A stretch of DNA of 17,526 bases from Polynucleobacter sp. UBA962 (GTDB lineage: Bacteria > Pseudomonadota > Gammaproteobacteria > Burkholderiales > Burkholderiaceae). The stretch is from contig DBCI01000044.1 of assembly GCA_002292975.1 (NCBI GenBank), positions 21,035 through 38,560 of the forward strand, in the 5' to 3' direction. The notes below the pieces were generated by a model that saw only the letters and a list, made by a program, of their open reading frames with translations, was not told where the DNA came from and searched no databases. Every line of letters begins with the position of its first letter. The stretch's first letter is position 1. Made by a program: the position numbers and the translations under genes. Below, piece by piece: positions 1-12,931 of this stretch.

Positions 1-472
1 CCAGCTTCATTGCCAAGATCTCATCGCCAGCTTCCATATCCAATTGCGCGGCTAAGGTTTGCTGGGCCGGCGCCTTGATTTGAGCAGGCAGTTGCTGTAC
101 GCCGCTAATGTAAATCAATGCTAGTAGCAGAATCGCTAAAAGAAAATTTGCTAGAGGGCCGGCGGCCACGATAAAAGAACGCTGCCACAAAGGTTGCGTA
201 TCAAAGGCGTGCACCCTATCCTCATCACTAATGGCTTGCTCGGTATCCCGCCCATCGAGTAATTTGACATAACCCCCCAAGGGAATCGCAGCGATGACCC
301 ATTCAGTTTGTGATTTCGATTTAATGGTCAATAGTGGTTTACCAAAACCCACCGCAAAGCGAAGCACCTTCACCCCACACAAACGGGCTGCACTGTAATG
401 ACCAAACTCATGAAAACTCACCAAAATACCGATGGTGACCAGAAAATATAGAAGAGTTGAAAGAGCTTCCAT
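1..472 (-). CDS. rseP: RseP family site-2 (intramembrane) zinc metalloprotease, N-terminal part only
   Basis: This is the first 157 codons of the inner-membrane protease that, in characterised relatives, cuts the anti-sigma factor RseA after DegS and releases the envelope-stress sigma factor. I translated it by hand from the ATG at 472. Residues 4-18 are hydrophobic and run into the zinc motif HEFGH at residues 21-25, where the two His bind zinc and Glu is catalytic. A second membrane segment at about residues 100-123 holds GPLANF (105-110), typical of this family. The last residues (from about 145) look like the start of the first PDZ domain. The second PDZ domain and the LDG-containing C-terminal membrane segment lie beyond the window edge. 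The start is 3 nt after the dxr stop, and a GAGGG inside the end of dxr can serve as ribosome binding site. It is the last gene visible in the rpsB operon. The family call is firm. Confidence 0.95.
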   Translation of the reverse strand, partial: MEALSTLLYFLVTIGILVSFHEFGHYSAARLCGVKVLRFAVGFGKPLLTIKSKSQTEWVIAAIPLGGYVKLLDGRDTEQAISDEDRVHAFDTQPLWQRSFIVAAGPLANFLLAILLLALIYISGVQQLPAQIKAPAQQTLAAQLDMEAGDEILAMKL

Positions 473-475
473 GAG

Positions 476-1687
476 CTAGCCCTCTACCAAGGAGATGGAG
501 GCGAGCTCACGTGCTTTACGATCAGATTCCAATACATCCTCGATCGATAGGGCTGGTTTACTCTCCAGTTGATTGAGGGTAGCCTCAACCACTTGTGCAA
601 TGCGAAGATAGGGCAACTTACCAGTCAAAAACGCAGCTACTGCGATTTCATTAGCGGCATTGAGTATGGTGGGGCTTGTACCGCCCTGCTTAGCCGCAGC
701 AAAGGCAAGCGCTAGACAGGGAAAACGTTTTAAGTCAGGTTCCATAAAATGCAGTCCCGATAATTGCGTTAGATTGAGGGGGGTAACTCCTGCATCAATA
801 CGGTTGGGCCACGCTAGACCAAATGCAATCGGAGTCCGCATATCAGGCTGGCCTAATTGAGCCATCACCGAACCATCGCGGTAGCGCACCATCGAATGCA
901 CCACACTCTCCGGATGAATCAATACTTTTATTTTCTCTAAGGGAAGACCAAACAACCAATGAGCCTCAATCACCTCTAAGCCTTTGTTCATCATCGTCGC
1001 CGAGTCTACTGAAATCTTTCGTCCCATCACCCAATTTGGATGAGCGCAGGCTTGGTCTGGGGTAATAGTAGCCAGGTCCTCCAATGGAGTATTTCGGAAT
1101 GGCCCGCCAGAGGCAGTCAACCAGATCTCCTCAACACCCAGCAACTCTTTCATACTGGGGGTGTGCATTGCGCTCATAAACTGCGGAGGCAAGCATTGAA
1201 AAATAGCATTGTGTTCACTATCGATCGGGAGTAACTCTGCGCCACCCTCACGAGCTGCGTTCATAAATAGATCGCCCGACATGACCAAAGCTTCTTTATT
1301 GGCAAGCAATACGCGTTTTCCTAACTGGGCAGCGCGCAATGTGGGTAAGAGCCCTGCGGCACCGACGATGGCTGCCATGACCGTATCGCATGCACTCTCT
1401 GCTACAGCAGCAATCAATCCTTCTTGGCCAAACAACACAGTGGTGGCTGAGCCCTTATCTCGCAAAAGTGCAGAGAGGGCTTGAGCATCTTTAGCGGTTT
1501 TTAATACCGCAATAGCCGGTTTGAACTCCAAACACTGGAGAGCAAGCCGATCGATTTGTTGACCGGCCGTTAAAGCCATTACCTTAAATTGCTCTGGATG
1601 AGCTCGCACCACATCCAATGTGTTCATGCCGATCGATCCAGTCGATCCCAAAATACAGAGGTGGCGGGTCTTTATAGAATTGGTCAT
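476..1687 (-). CDS. dxr: 1-deoxy-D-xylulose 5-phosphate reductoisomerase
   Basis: Cytosolic enzyme of the MEP isoprenoid pathway. It rearranges and reduces 1-deoxy-D-xylulose 5-phosphate to 2-C-methyl-D-erythritol 4-phosphate using NADPH and a divalent metal. The protein is 403 residues, close to the 398 of E. coli. The NADPH-binding loop GSTGSIG lies at residues 14-20, ANKEAL at 129-134, and the metal ligands are expected at D156, E158 (in IDSEHNA) and E238 (in NKGLE). No key residue is missing. It sits between cdsA and rseP, the usual order in Burkholderiales. Its product feeds the isoprenoid precursors used by uppS two genes upstream. The ATG at 1687 has no clear Shine-Dalgarno sequence; a 9-bp direct repeat fills most of the 22-nt spacer before it. 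Confidence 0.98.
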   Translation of the reverse strand: MTNSIKTRHLCILGSTGSIGMNTLDVVRAHPEQFKVMALTAGQQIDRLALQCLEFKPAIAVLKTAKDAQALSALLRDKGSATTVLFGQEGLIAAVAESACDTVMAAIVGAAGLLPTLRAAQLGKRVLLANKEALVMSGDLFMNAAREGGAELLPIDSEHNAIFQCLPPQFMSAMHTPSMKELLGVEEIWLTASGGPFRNTPLEDLATITPDQACAHPNWVMGRKISVDSATMMNKGLEVIEAHWLFGLPLEKIKVLIHPESVVHSMVRYRDGSVMAQLGQPDMRTPIAFGLAWPNRIDAGVTPLNLTQLSGLHFMEPDLKRFPCLALAFAAAKQGGTSPTILNAANEIAVAAFLTGKLPYLRIAQVVEATLNQLESKPALSIEDVLESDRKARELASISLVEG

Positions 1688-1709
1688 AGCAAGGTCAGAA
1701 TAGCAAGGT
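1687..1709. repeat. 9-bp direct repeat with 14-bp period between cdsA and dxr
   Basis: TAGCAAGGT occurs at 1687-1695 and again at 1701-1709, separated by CAGAA. The two copies fill nearly all of the 22-nt spacer from the cdsA stop to the dxr start, and the first copy runs into the last base of the dxr start codon. It looks like a slippage duplication that lengthened the spacer. A regulatory role is not supported. Confidence 0.6.
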
Positions 1710-2543
1710 TTATGCTCTTACCATGATGGAGAATAAAGTAGCTAATGGCATCACCGGCAATAAAGCATCCACCCGATCTAAAAATCCCCCATGACCTGGT
1801 AACAAATGACTGCTGTCTTTGACCTTAGCCAGGCGCTTTAATTGCGACTCAAAAAGGTCTCCCAGAACACTAAAGAGAACCAATATTGCGGTCATCAATA
1901 GCATCGCTGCCCAGCCCCATTTGGCCTGCCAGGTTCCAAAAAGGGTCTCGCTGGGTGGAAAATATGTAGCGCATAGAATTGCATAGACAAGGCAAAGTGC
2001 AAGGCCGCCAAGCGCTCCCTCTTTCGACTTCCCGGGACTAATTTGGCTGGCCAATTTATGTTTCCCAATAGCCCGGCCCACAAAGTAAGCGCCAATATCT
2101 GCAAGCCAAACCAAGAGCATGGCGCTCAGCAACCAAAGGAGGCCAATTTCTCGTAAAACATCGAGTGATAGCCAAGCAGCGGGCAAAATAATGAAACCAA
2201 GAACACTGAATATAAAGCGCCAACGCGGCAAAGATAGATGCAAGCCTTGCGACAGTACGAATGGCATACCGAATAGCCAGAAGGCTAGCGCAATACTTAA
2301 TAGTGCGATTTCAATTGAGGGTTCTGCACTTAGCCACAGAAGTACTACGATGACCGCACAAATTAAGGCATAGATATAAGCAGACCGATTTGCATTGGGA
2401 GTAATCAAACGACTCCACTCCCATGCTGCTGCCACCAGCATCATAAAGAATAGCGCGGAGAGATAAACAGGGGGAAGTAGGAATAGCACTGGCAATAAAA
2501 TTGCCAACATAATCAGTGCTGTTATGACGCGTGTCTTAAGCAT
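1710..2543 (-). CDS. cdsA: Phosphatidate cytidylyltransferase (CDP-diglyceride synthase)
   Basis: Integral inner-membrane enzyme that makes CDP-diacylglycerol from phosphatidic acid and CTP, the branch point to phosphatidylethanolamine, phosphatidylglycerol and cardiolipin. The protein is 277 residues with about eight hydrophobic segments spread over residues 5-230. The complete family signature lies at residues 233-259: SQLKR, then KD at 242-243, then [13 protein letters not shown]. An upstream conserved stretch at about 146-176 holds [12 protein letters not shown] and PGKSKEG. It lies 5 nt after the uppS stop with only a weak GG upstream of the ATG, so translation is probably coupled to uppS. 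The pairing with uppS puts phospholipid and lipid-carrier synthesis under one promoter. Confidence 0.97.
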   Translation of the reverse strand: MLKTRVITALIMLAILLPVLFLLPPVYLSALFFMMLVAAAWEWSRLITPNANRSAYIYALICAVIVVLLWLSAEPSIEIALLSIALAFWLFGMPFVLSQGLHLSLPRWRFIFSVLGFIILPAAWLSLDVLREIGLLWLLSAMLLVWLADIGAYFVGRAIGKHKLASQISPGKSKEGALGGLALCLVYAILCATYFPPSETLFGTWQAKWGWAAMLLMTAILVLFSVLGDLFESQLKRLAKVKDSSHLLPGHGGFLDRVDALLPVMPLATLFSIMVRA

Positions 2544-2548
2544 CCAAA

Positions 2549-3337
2549 CTATACTGCGTCACTTAAGGGCAAGGTGTTCGATTCGTCTGCAAGTTGTGCA
2601 CTAGTGCGGCCAAAACGTCTCTCCCGTTGCGCATACCAAGCAAAGGCGGCCTGTAACTGCGTGGCATCAAAGTCTGGCCACAAAGTATCCGTGAAATATA
2701 GTTCTGTATAGGCCAGTTGCCATAGGAGAAAATTACTCACTCGCTGTTCACCACCTGTACGAATAAACAAATCTGGTTCAGGTGCATAGGCCATCGATAA
2801 ATGCGGCAGAAGCAGTGATTCCGTTAGGTCAGTAGCTTGCAAATGCGGATTAGCAATCAATGCTTTTTGCATCGCCTGCAAAATATCCCAGCGACCACCA
2901 TAGTTTGCTGCAATCGTCAGAGTTAAGCGCTTGCAGTCCTTAGTTTTATCTTCCGAGAACTCAACCATTTCAGTAATGGCAGTCCCGAAGCGGCTAAGAT
3001 CACCAATCATCTTCAAACGGATATTGTTTTCAGCAAGACGAGCTACTTCCTTACGCAAGGATTTGAGGAATAGCTTGGTCAGAAATCCCACCTCTTCTGG
3101 GGGTCTGCGCCAGTTTTCAGAGCTAAAGGCAAATAGAGTGAGGTATTGCACATTTTGGCGCACGCACTCTTCAACGATTTTACGGACTGCTTCGAGACCT
3201 TCTGAATGACCAGCAACCCTGGGCATAAAACGCTTTGTGGCCCAACGCCCATTGCCGTCCATAATGATGGCGACATGGCGAGGAATAGCTCCAACCGCGG
3301 GGACTGCGAGCGTAGAGCTTGTATTTTCTTGGCTCAT
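2549..3337 (-). CDS. uppS: Undecaprenyl diphosphate synthase (cis-prenyltransferase)
   Basis: Condenses isopentenyl diphosphate with farnesyl diphosphate to give C55 undecaprenyl diphosphate, the lipid carrier for peptidoglycan and other surface polymers. The protein is 262 residues. The catalytic loop [10 protein letters not shown] holds the essential Asp at residue 27. HSEG is at 44-47, FSSENW at 71-76, and the C-terminal family signature at about 188-212 includes [14 protein letters not shown]. The order of motifs and the length are normal. The start lies 18 nt downstream of frr, and the only Shine-Dalgarno candidate is a weak GTGAG about 8 nt upstream. This spacer is a small hairpin followed by a sequence resembling a dispersed repeat, listed separately. 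Confidence 0.98.
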   Translation of the reverse strand: MSQENTSSTLAVPAVGAIPRHVAIIMDGNGRWATKRFMPRVAGHSEGLEAVRKIVEECVRQNVQYLTLFAFSSENWRRPPEEVGFLTKLFLKSLRKEVARLAENNIRLKMIGDLSRFGTAITEMVEFSEDKTKDCKRLTLTIAANYGGRWDILQAMQKALIANPHLQATDLTESLLLPHLSMAYAPEPDLFIRTGGEQRVSNFLLWQLAYTELYFTDTLWPDFDATQLQAAFAWYAQRERRFGRTSAQLADESNTLPLSDAV

Positions 3338-3365
3338 TCGACAGGCTCACGACGGTTAAACCGTC
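3336..3365. repeat. Hairpin plus dispersed-repeat-like sequence at the frr/uppS junction
   Basis: The frr stop codon lies in an inverted repeat, GACGGTT at 3351-3357 and AACCGTC at 3359-3365, which in RNA gives a stem of 5 to 7 bp. Next to it, TTCGACAGGCTCACGACGG (3337-3355) resembles a short motif (TTCGACAGGCTCAnnACGAACGG type) that I recall as widely dispersed in proteobacterial genomes. The inverted repeat is read directly. The match to a dispersed family is from memory and is uncertain. The repeat runs into the uppS start codon, so it also forms that gene's upstream translation signal. Confidence 0.4.
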
Positions 3366-3916
3366 ATGATTTCCTTATCCTTCTCAAGCACTAATTTATC
3401 AACATCCGTTACATAGCGGTCAGTCAGTTTCTGAATCTCATCTTGCGCACGACGCTCTTCATCCTCAGAAATCTCTTTATCTTTAACGAGGCGCTTGAGG
3501 TGCTCATTCGCATCACGACGTAGATTACGAATCGCTATCTTCGTCTCTTCACCTTCAGACTTCACTACCTTCGTTAACTCCTTACGACGCTCTTCCGTTA
3601 ACGGAGGCATTGGTACCCGAATCACAGCCCCTTGGGTGGCTGGATTTAAACCCAGATCAGAATCACGAATGGCTTTCTCAACCACCGCAACCATATTTTT
3701 TTCCCATGGCGTGACATTGATGGTTCTGGCATCCGCTAAACCAAGATTGGCGACTTGGGATATTGGTGTAGGATTACCGTAGTAATCCACCATGATGTGT
3801 TCCAAAATTCCGGGACTCGCGCGCCCCGTTCTAATTTTTGCGAGATTAGCCTTAAACGTCTCAATCGACTTCTGCATCTTTTGATCTGCATTGGTCTTTA
3901 TTTGTGAAGCAGACAT
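3356..3916 (-). CDS. frr: Ribosome recycling factor
   Basis: Cytosolic factor that, with EF-G, splits post-termination ribosomes from mRNA. The protein is 186 residues against 185 in E. coli. The helical domain I residues are intact, including KIRTGRASP at about 27-35 and [13 protein letters not shown] in the C-terminal half, as is the long C-terminal helix with the basic and acidic pattern [17 protein letters not shown]. It has the best Shine-Dalgarno in this operon: AAGGAG (minus strand, 3923-3928), 6 nt before the ATG, which suggests independent ribosome loading rather than pure coupling from pyrH. It lies 13 nt after pyrH. Confidence 0.98.
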   Translation of the reverse strand: MSASQIKTNADQKMQKSIETFKANLAKIRTGRASPGILEHIMVDYYGNPTPISQVANLGLADARTINVTPWEKNMVAVVEKAIRDSDLGLNPATQGAVIRVPMPPLTEERRKELTKVVKSEGEETKIAIRNLRRDANEHLKRLVKDKEISEDEERRAQDEIQKLTDRYVTDVDKLVLEKDKEIMTV

Positions 3917-3922
3917 ACCGCT

Positions 3923-3928
3923 CTCCTT
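3923..3928 (-). promoter_or_regulatory. Strong Shine-Dalgarno of frr
   Basis: AAGGAG on the minus strand, 6 nt before the frr ATG. It stands out because most other downstream genes of this operon have weak or no Shine-Dalgarno sequences. Confidence 0.8.
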
Positions 3929-3929
3929 T

Positions 3930-4640
3930 TTATACGTGTACTAGAGTACCTTCTGGCTCACCCCGCACAACGCTTAATAAAGCGCCGGGCTTGAGTATTG
4001 AAAATACCCGAATTGGTAATTTTCGATCACGACACAAAGCAAATGCAGTTGCATCCATTACTTGCAAATTTTTAATTAAGGCTTCATCAAAGGTGATGGT
4101 GGAATACAAGGTTGCATTTGGATCTTTATTAGGATCACTGCTATATATACCATCGACCTTCGTGGCTTTCAGCATAACTTCAACACCCATCTCAGCCGCA
4201 CGAAGTGCAGCTGCAGTATCAGTTGTAAAGAATGGATTACCAGTGCCGGCAGCAAAGATAACAACCTTACCTTCTTTCATGGCCCGAATTGCACGTGGTC
4301 GAATATAGGGCTCTACCACCTGATCCATCCGCAGAGCAGACTGTACGCGGGCTTCAACTCCCTTTTGACGAAGAGCATCTTGCAAGGCCAGTGAGTTCAT
4401 CATCGTGGCCAACATACCCATGTAATCGGCAGTGGCGCGATCCATACCAGCCGCACCGCCTGCCACCCCGCGGAATATATTTCCCCCACCAATCACAATC
4501 GCGATCTCTACACCAAGGCTGAGCACTTGTGCGATTTCAGTGACCATTGAATCAATCGTTTTGGGATTAATTCCATAGGCATCTTCACCCATTAGGGCTT
4601 CGCCAGATAACTTCAGAAGAACGCGTTTGTATCCTGGCAT
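3930..4640 (-). CDS. pyrH: UMP kinase
   Basis: Hexameric bacterial UMP kinase of the amino-acid kinase fold. It makes UDP from UMP and ATP, and in characterised relatives is activated by GTP and inhibited by UTP. The protein is 236 residues. KLSGEAL at 10-16 and GGGNIFRG at 51-58 are the phosphate-binding loops, TGNPFFTTD at 133-141 is the UMP-binding region, and KATKVDGIY at 158-166 the nucleotide-binding part. It lies between tsf and frr, as in most proteobacteria. The ATG is 5 nt after the tsf stop and lacks a visible Shine-Dalgarno sequence, so it probably depends on ribosomes finishing tsf. Confidence 0.98.
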   Translation of the reverse strand: MPGYKRVLLKLSGEALMGEDAYGINPKTIDSMVTEIAQVLSLGVEIAIVIGGGNIFRGVAGGAAGMDRATADYMGMLATMMNSLALQDALRQKGVEARVQSALRMDQVVEPYIRPRAIRAMKEGKVVIFAAGTGNPFFTTDTAAALRAAEMGVEVMLKATKVDGIYSSDPNKDPNATLYSTITFDEALIKNLQVMDATAFALCRDRKLPIRVFSILKPGALLSVVRGEPEGTLVHV

Positions 4641-4645
4641 AGGGC

Positions 4646-5527
4646 TTAAGCAGTAGCCTTTGCAGCAGCAACTTGGGCAGCAACCTCAGCAGCAAAATCA
4701 TCTTGACGCTTCTCAATGCCTTCGCCGACGACGAATAAGCTAAATGACTTAATGCTTGTGTTGGCAGCTTTTAGCATTTGTTCTACTGTTTGCTTATCGT
4801 TCTTAACAAAAGCCTGATTCAGAAGCGATACTTCTTTCAGGTATTTTTGTACTGATCCCTCAACCATTTTTGTCGCAATCTCAGCAGGTTTGCCGGACTC
4901 AATTGCTTTTTGTTCCGCAATTTTTCGCTCCATGGCAATGTTCTCTGCAGGCACATCAGCAGTCGATAACGATACAGGCTTCATGGCAGCAATATGCATT
5001 GCCACATCTTTAGCAGCAGTAGCATCACCCTCATACTCCACCATCACACCAATACGATTGCCGTGGAGATAGGAAACCAACTGACCGCCACCCGCAAAGC
5101 GCTTAAAGCGGCGTGGGTTCATGTTCTCACCAATCTTGCCAATCAACTCAGAACGAATTGCTTCAACCGTTTTGCCATCCAAAGGCAAAGTAGCTAAAGC
5201 ACTACCATCGGCAGGATTTTTCTCGGCGACTAACTTGGCGCAACCATTACTAAATGCCAGAAAATCATCGTTCTTCGAAACGAAATCGGTTTCACAGTTC
5301 ACTTCCAATAAGGCGCCAGTGTTGCCATGAATATAGGAAACAATTACACCCTCAGCTGTGACACGAGATGCTGCTTTGCTTGCTTTGCTGCCTAACTTAA
5401 CCCGCAGAATCTCTTCTGCTTTGGTCATATCGCCATCGGCTTCTGTCAAAGCTTTTTTGCACTCCATCATGGGGGCGTCGGTCTTGGCACGGAGTTCGCC
5501 AACCATCGCTGCGGTAATCGCGGGCAT
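4646..5527 (-). CDS. tsf: Elongation factor Ts
   Basis: Guanine nucleotide exchange factor for EF-Tu. The protein is 293 residues (E. coli 283). It has the N-terminal UBA-like domain (about 1-55, with the [13 protein letters not shown] helix) and the EF-Tu-contacting motif TDFVSKN at 80-86, followed by the core subdomains. The start codon overlaps the rpsB stop by one base (TAATG). A GGAAGG within the end of rpsB, about 7 nt upstream, can act as Shine-Dalgarno. In E. coli rpsB and tsf are separated by a long spacer; here there is none, so the two proteins should be strongly coupled in translation. Family identity is certain. Confidence 0.98.
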   Translation of the reverse strand: MPAITAAMVGELRAKTDAPMMECKKALTEADGDMTKAEEILRVKLGSKASKAASRVTAEGVIVSYIHGNTGALLEVNCETDFVSKNDDFLAFSNGCAKLVAEKNPADGSALATLPLDGKTVEAIRSELIGKIGENMNPRRFKRFAGGGQLVSYLHGNRIGVMVEYEGDATAAKDVAMHIAAMKPVSLSTADVPAENIAMERKIAEQKAIESGKPAEIATKMVEGSVQKYLKEVSLLNQAFVKNDKQTVEQMLKAANTSIKSFSLFVVGEGIEKRQDDFAAEVAAQVAAAKATA

Positions 5528-6276
5528 TAGTCTACCTTCCCTTCTTCAATAAACTCTTCTTCACCCTCTTTAACCGACTCAAGAACTTGTTGTACTGCAT
5601 TTGCCTTACCTTCAAGAATTGCATCGGCAATCCCACGGACATACAAGACAACTGCCTTACTGGAATCATCATTACCGGGAACGATGTAATCAACGCCTTC
5701 TGGAGAGTGATTGGTATCCACAATAGCGATCACGGGGATACCCAATTTGTTCGCTTCGGTGATGGCAATCTTGTGATAACCAACGTCGACGATAAAAATA
5801 GCATCGGGCACACCATTGAGATCCTGAATCCCGCCGAGTGATTTTTGTAATTTATCGAGATCGCGCTCGTTCGTAAGCGCTTCTTTCTTAGAAAGTTTTT
5901 CCCAGTCGCCTGCTTCTTTAGCTACGGTCATATCTTTTAAGCGCTTAATTGAACCCTTTACAGTTTTAAAGTTCGTTAAAGTGCCGCCTAACCAACGGCT
6001 ATCCACATAAGGCATACCGGCACGTGCCGCCTCCTCTGCAATAACCTCACGCGACTGGCGCTTGGTACCGACAAAGAGAACAGTGCCACGGTTAGAGGCA
6101 ACTTGACGCACAAATTTCAGAGCGTCCTGAAACATTGGCAGAGTCTTCTCTAAATTGATGATATGAATTTTGTTGCGATGACCAAAAATATAAGGGGCCA
6201 TCTTGGGGGACCAGAAGCGAGTTTGGTGACCAAAATGGCACCCAGCTTCCAGCATTTCACGCATTGTCACTGACAT
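5527..6276 (-). CDS. rpsB: 30S ribosomal protein S2
   Basis: Small-subunit ribosomal protein, 249 residues (E. coli 241). The N-terminal signature is present: [20 protein letters not shown] at about residues 5-24, followed by [21 protein letters not shown]. The C-terminal [15 protein letters not shown] block with the acidic tail [13 protein letters not shown] is also typical. It is the first gene of the leftward operon. A good Shine-Dalgarno, AGGAG, lies at 6283-6287 on the minus strand, 7 nt before the ATG. Upstream are a roughly 100-nt leader that can fold into a three-way junction and a consensus -10 box. In gammaproteobacteria S2 represses its own rpsB-tsf mRNA through a structured leader; a similar control here is my inference. 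Confidence 0.98.
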   Translation of the reverse strand: MSVTMREMLEAGCHFGHQTRFWSPKMAPYIFGHRNKIHIINLEKTLPMFQDALKFVRQVASNRGTVLFVGTKRQSREVIAEEAARAGMPYVDSRWLGGTLTNFKTVKGSIKRLKDMTVAKEAGDWEKLSKKEALTNERDLDKLQKSLGGIQDLNGVPDAIFIVDVGYHKIAITEANKLGIPVIAIVDTNHSPEGVDYIVPGNDDSSKAVVLYVRGIADAILEGKANAVQQVLESVKEGEEEFIEEGKVD

Positions 6277-6302
6277 TACAATCTCCTAAGGGTTGGTTCT
6301 AA

Positions 6303-6350
6303 GGTCAAGTCCTGACTGCGCTTAAAAGCGCCACCCTGGATGGCTTGACC
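6303..6350 (-). ncRNA. Candidate structured rpsB leader RNA (three-way junction)
   Basis: Read on the minus strand, the segment folds by inspection into three helices around a junction. The closing stem pairs GGTCAAG (6344-6350) with CTTGACC (6303-6309). The second helix pairs CCATC (6339-6343) with GGTGG (6331-6335) around the loop CAG, including one G-U pair. The third is CGCTTTTAAGCG (6319-6330), 4 to 5 bp. Nine unpaired bases, CAGTCAGGA, return to the closing stem. It begins about 30 nt after the predicted transcript start and ends 26 nt before the rpsB ATG, next to the Shine-Dalgarno. There is no U tract after it, so it is not a simple terminator. A role in S2 feedback is inferred from position only; I do not recognise it as a named RNA family. 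Confidence 0.5.
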
Positions 6351-6385
6351 TGAAATTTCGCCCCCACGATGAGGACGATTAGTAA

Positions 6386-6391
6386 ATTATA
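6386..6391 (-). promoter_or_regulatory. -10 box of the rpsB operon promoter
   Basis: A perfect TATAAT on the minus strand, with the predicted start at an A near 6379-6380, giving a leader of about 103 nt. No good -35 hexamer is seen at 16-18 bp spacing and there is no TGn extension. The call rests on the -10 match and its position in a divergent gap upstream of a ribosomal protein operon. Confidence 0.55.
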
Positions 6392-6448
6392 CCTTAAATA
6401 TCAGTCATCTAGTGAGCTCGAGAGGAAGCCCAAGTAGAGATATTCAGC

Positions 6449-6461
6449 CATAATACAAGCT
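6449..6461 (+). promoter_or_regulatory. Possible -10 box placing the map transcript start at its ATG
   Basis: CATAAT at 6449-6454 matches a -10 box in five of six positions and lies exactly 7 nt before the map ATG, so transcription would begin at or next to the start codon. No Shine-Dalgarno is present in the 20 nt upstream. The -35 region is weak. This would give a leaderless or nearly leaderless mRNA. Confidence 0.3.
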
Positions 6462-7298
6462 ATGCACAGCATATTTACTGATGAAAAGGACCTGCAAGGG
6501 ATGCGTGAGGCTGGTCGGCTCGCCAGCGAGGTCCTGGATTACATCACACCATTCATTAAGCCGGGGGTTAGCACTGGTGAATTAGACCGACTTTGTCATG
6601 CCTATATGAAGGACGTGCAAAAGACTATTCCGGCGCCACTCAACTATCAACCACCGGGCTACCCACCCTTTCCTGCTGCCATTTGCACCTCGGTGAACGA
6701 TGTCATTTGCCACGGCATCCCAGGCGATAAGGTGCTCAAAAATGGGGATGTCGTTAATCTCGACATTACTGTAATCACCCAAGCAGGTTACTACGGGGAT
6801 ACCAGCAGGATGTTCAGTGTTGGTGAGATTTCAATTATGGCGGCACGCCTGAATCAAATTACTTTTGAATGTATGTGGCTTGGTATTGCACAAGTGAAGC
6901 CAGGCACCCGTCTGGGTGATATTGGTTATGCTATTCAAACGCATGCAGAAAACGCAGGGTACTCCGTGGTTCGCGAGTATTGTGGTCATGGTATTGGCAA
7001 GGTCTTTCATCAAGACCCGCAAATCTTGCACTACGGTAAGCCTGGAACAGGTGAGGCTCTTGAAGAAGGCATGACCTTTACGATTGAGCCCATGATCAAT
7101 GCAGGACGGCGCGAGATCCGCACCATGCCCGATCAATGGACTGTCAAAACGAAAGATCGCAGCCTATCCGCGCAATGGGAACATACGATTTTAGTGACGC
7201 GCACCGGTGTCGAGGTATTAACCTGGTCAGACGGCACTCCAAAAGCACCTGCCTGTGTGGGTCAATTGCACTATCGTCCTAATCCCGTCGCCGCTTAG
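6462..7298 (+). CDS. map: Methionine aminopeptidase, type I
   Basis: Cytosolic dimetal enzyme that removes the initiator Met from new proteins with small second residues. The protein is 278 residues (E. coli 264); the extra length is mainly a C-terminal tail (about 258-278). The five metal ligands are visible: D101, D113, H176 (in CGHGIGKVFHQDP), E209 (in FTIEPMIN) and E240 (in QWEHT). The substrate-contacting His are H84 (CHGIP) and H183. The spacing between the two Asp is one residue longer than in E. coli Map. The ATG at 6462 is the first possible start, since an in-frame TAG lies at 6435-6437 with no start codon between. It has no Shine-Dalgarno. The gene is divergent from rpsB and followed by glnD 24 nt later, as in E. 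coli. Confidence 0.97.
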   Translation: MHSIFTDEKDLQGMREAGRLASEVLDYITPFIKPGVSTGELDRLCHAYMKDVQKTIPAPLNYQPPGYPPFPAAICTSVNDVICHGIPGDKVLKNGDVVNLDITVITQAGYYGDTSRMFSVGEISIMAARLNQITFECMWLGIAQVKPGTRLGDIGYAIQTHAENAGYSVVREYCGHGIGKVFHQDPQILHYGKPGTGEALEEGMTFTIEPMINAGRREIRTMPDQWTVKTKDRSLSAQWEHTILVTRTGVEVLTWSDGTPKAPACVGQLHYRPNPVAA

Positions 7299-7322
7299 AT
7301 CTTTGCTGCTAATGGGTAGCCA

Positions 7323-12930
<5,608 letters not shown>

Positions 12931-12931
<1 letters not shown>

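Noticed and set aside
6318..6331. GCGCTTAAAAGCGC as a stand-alone terminator upstream of rpsB
   Set aside because: The stem is short and no U tract follows on either strand. It fits better as one arm of the three-way junction.
6501..6503. ATG of residue 14 as the true map start, with AAGGG just upstream
   Set aside because: The AAGGG abuts the codon, too close to act as Shine-Dalgarno, and the shorter protein would lose the normal N-terminal residues of type I enzymes.
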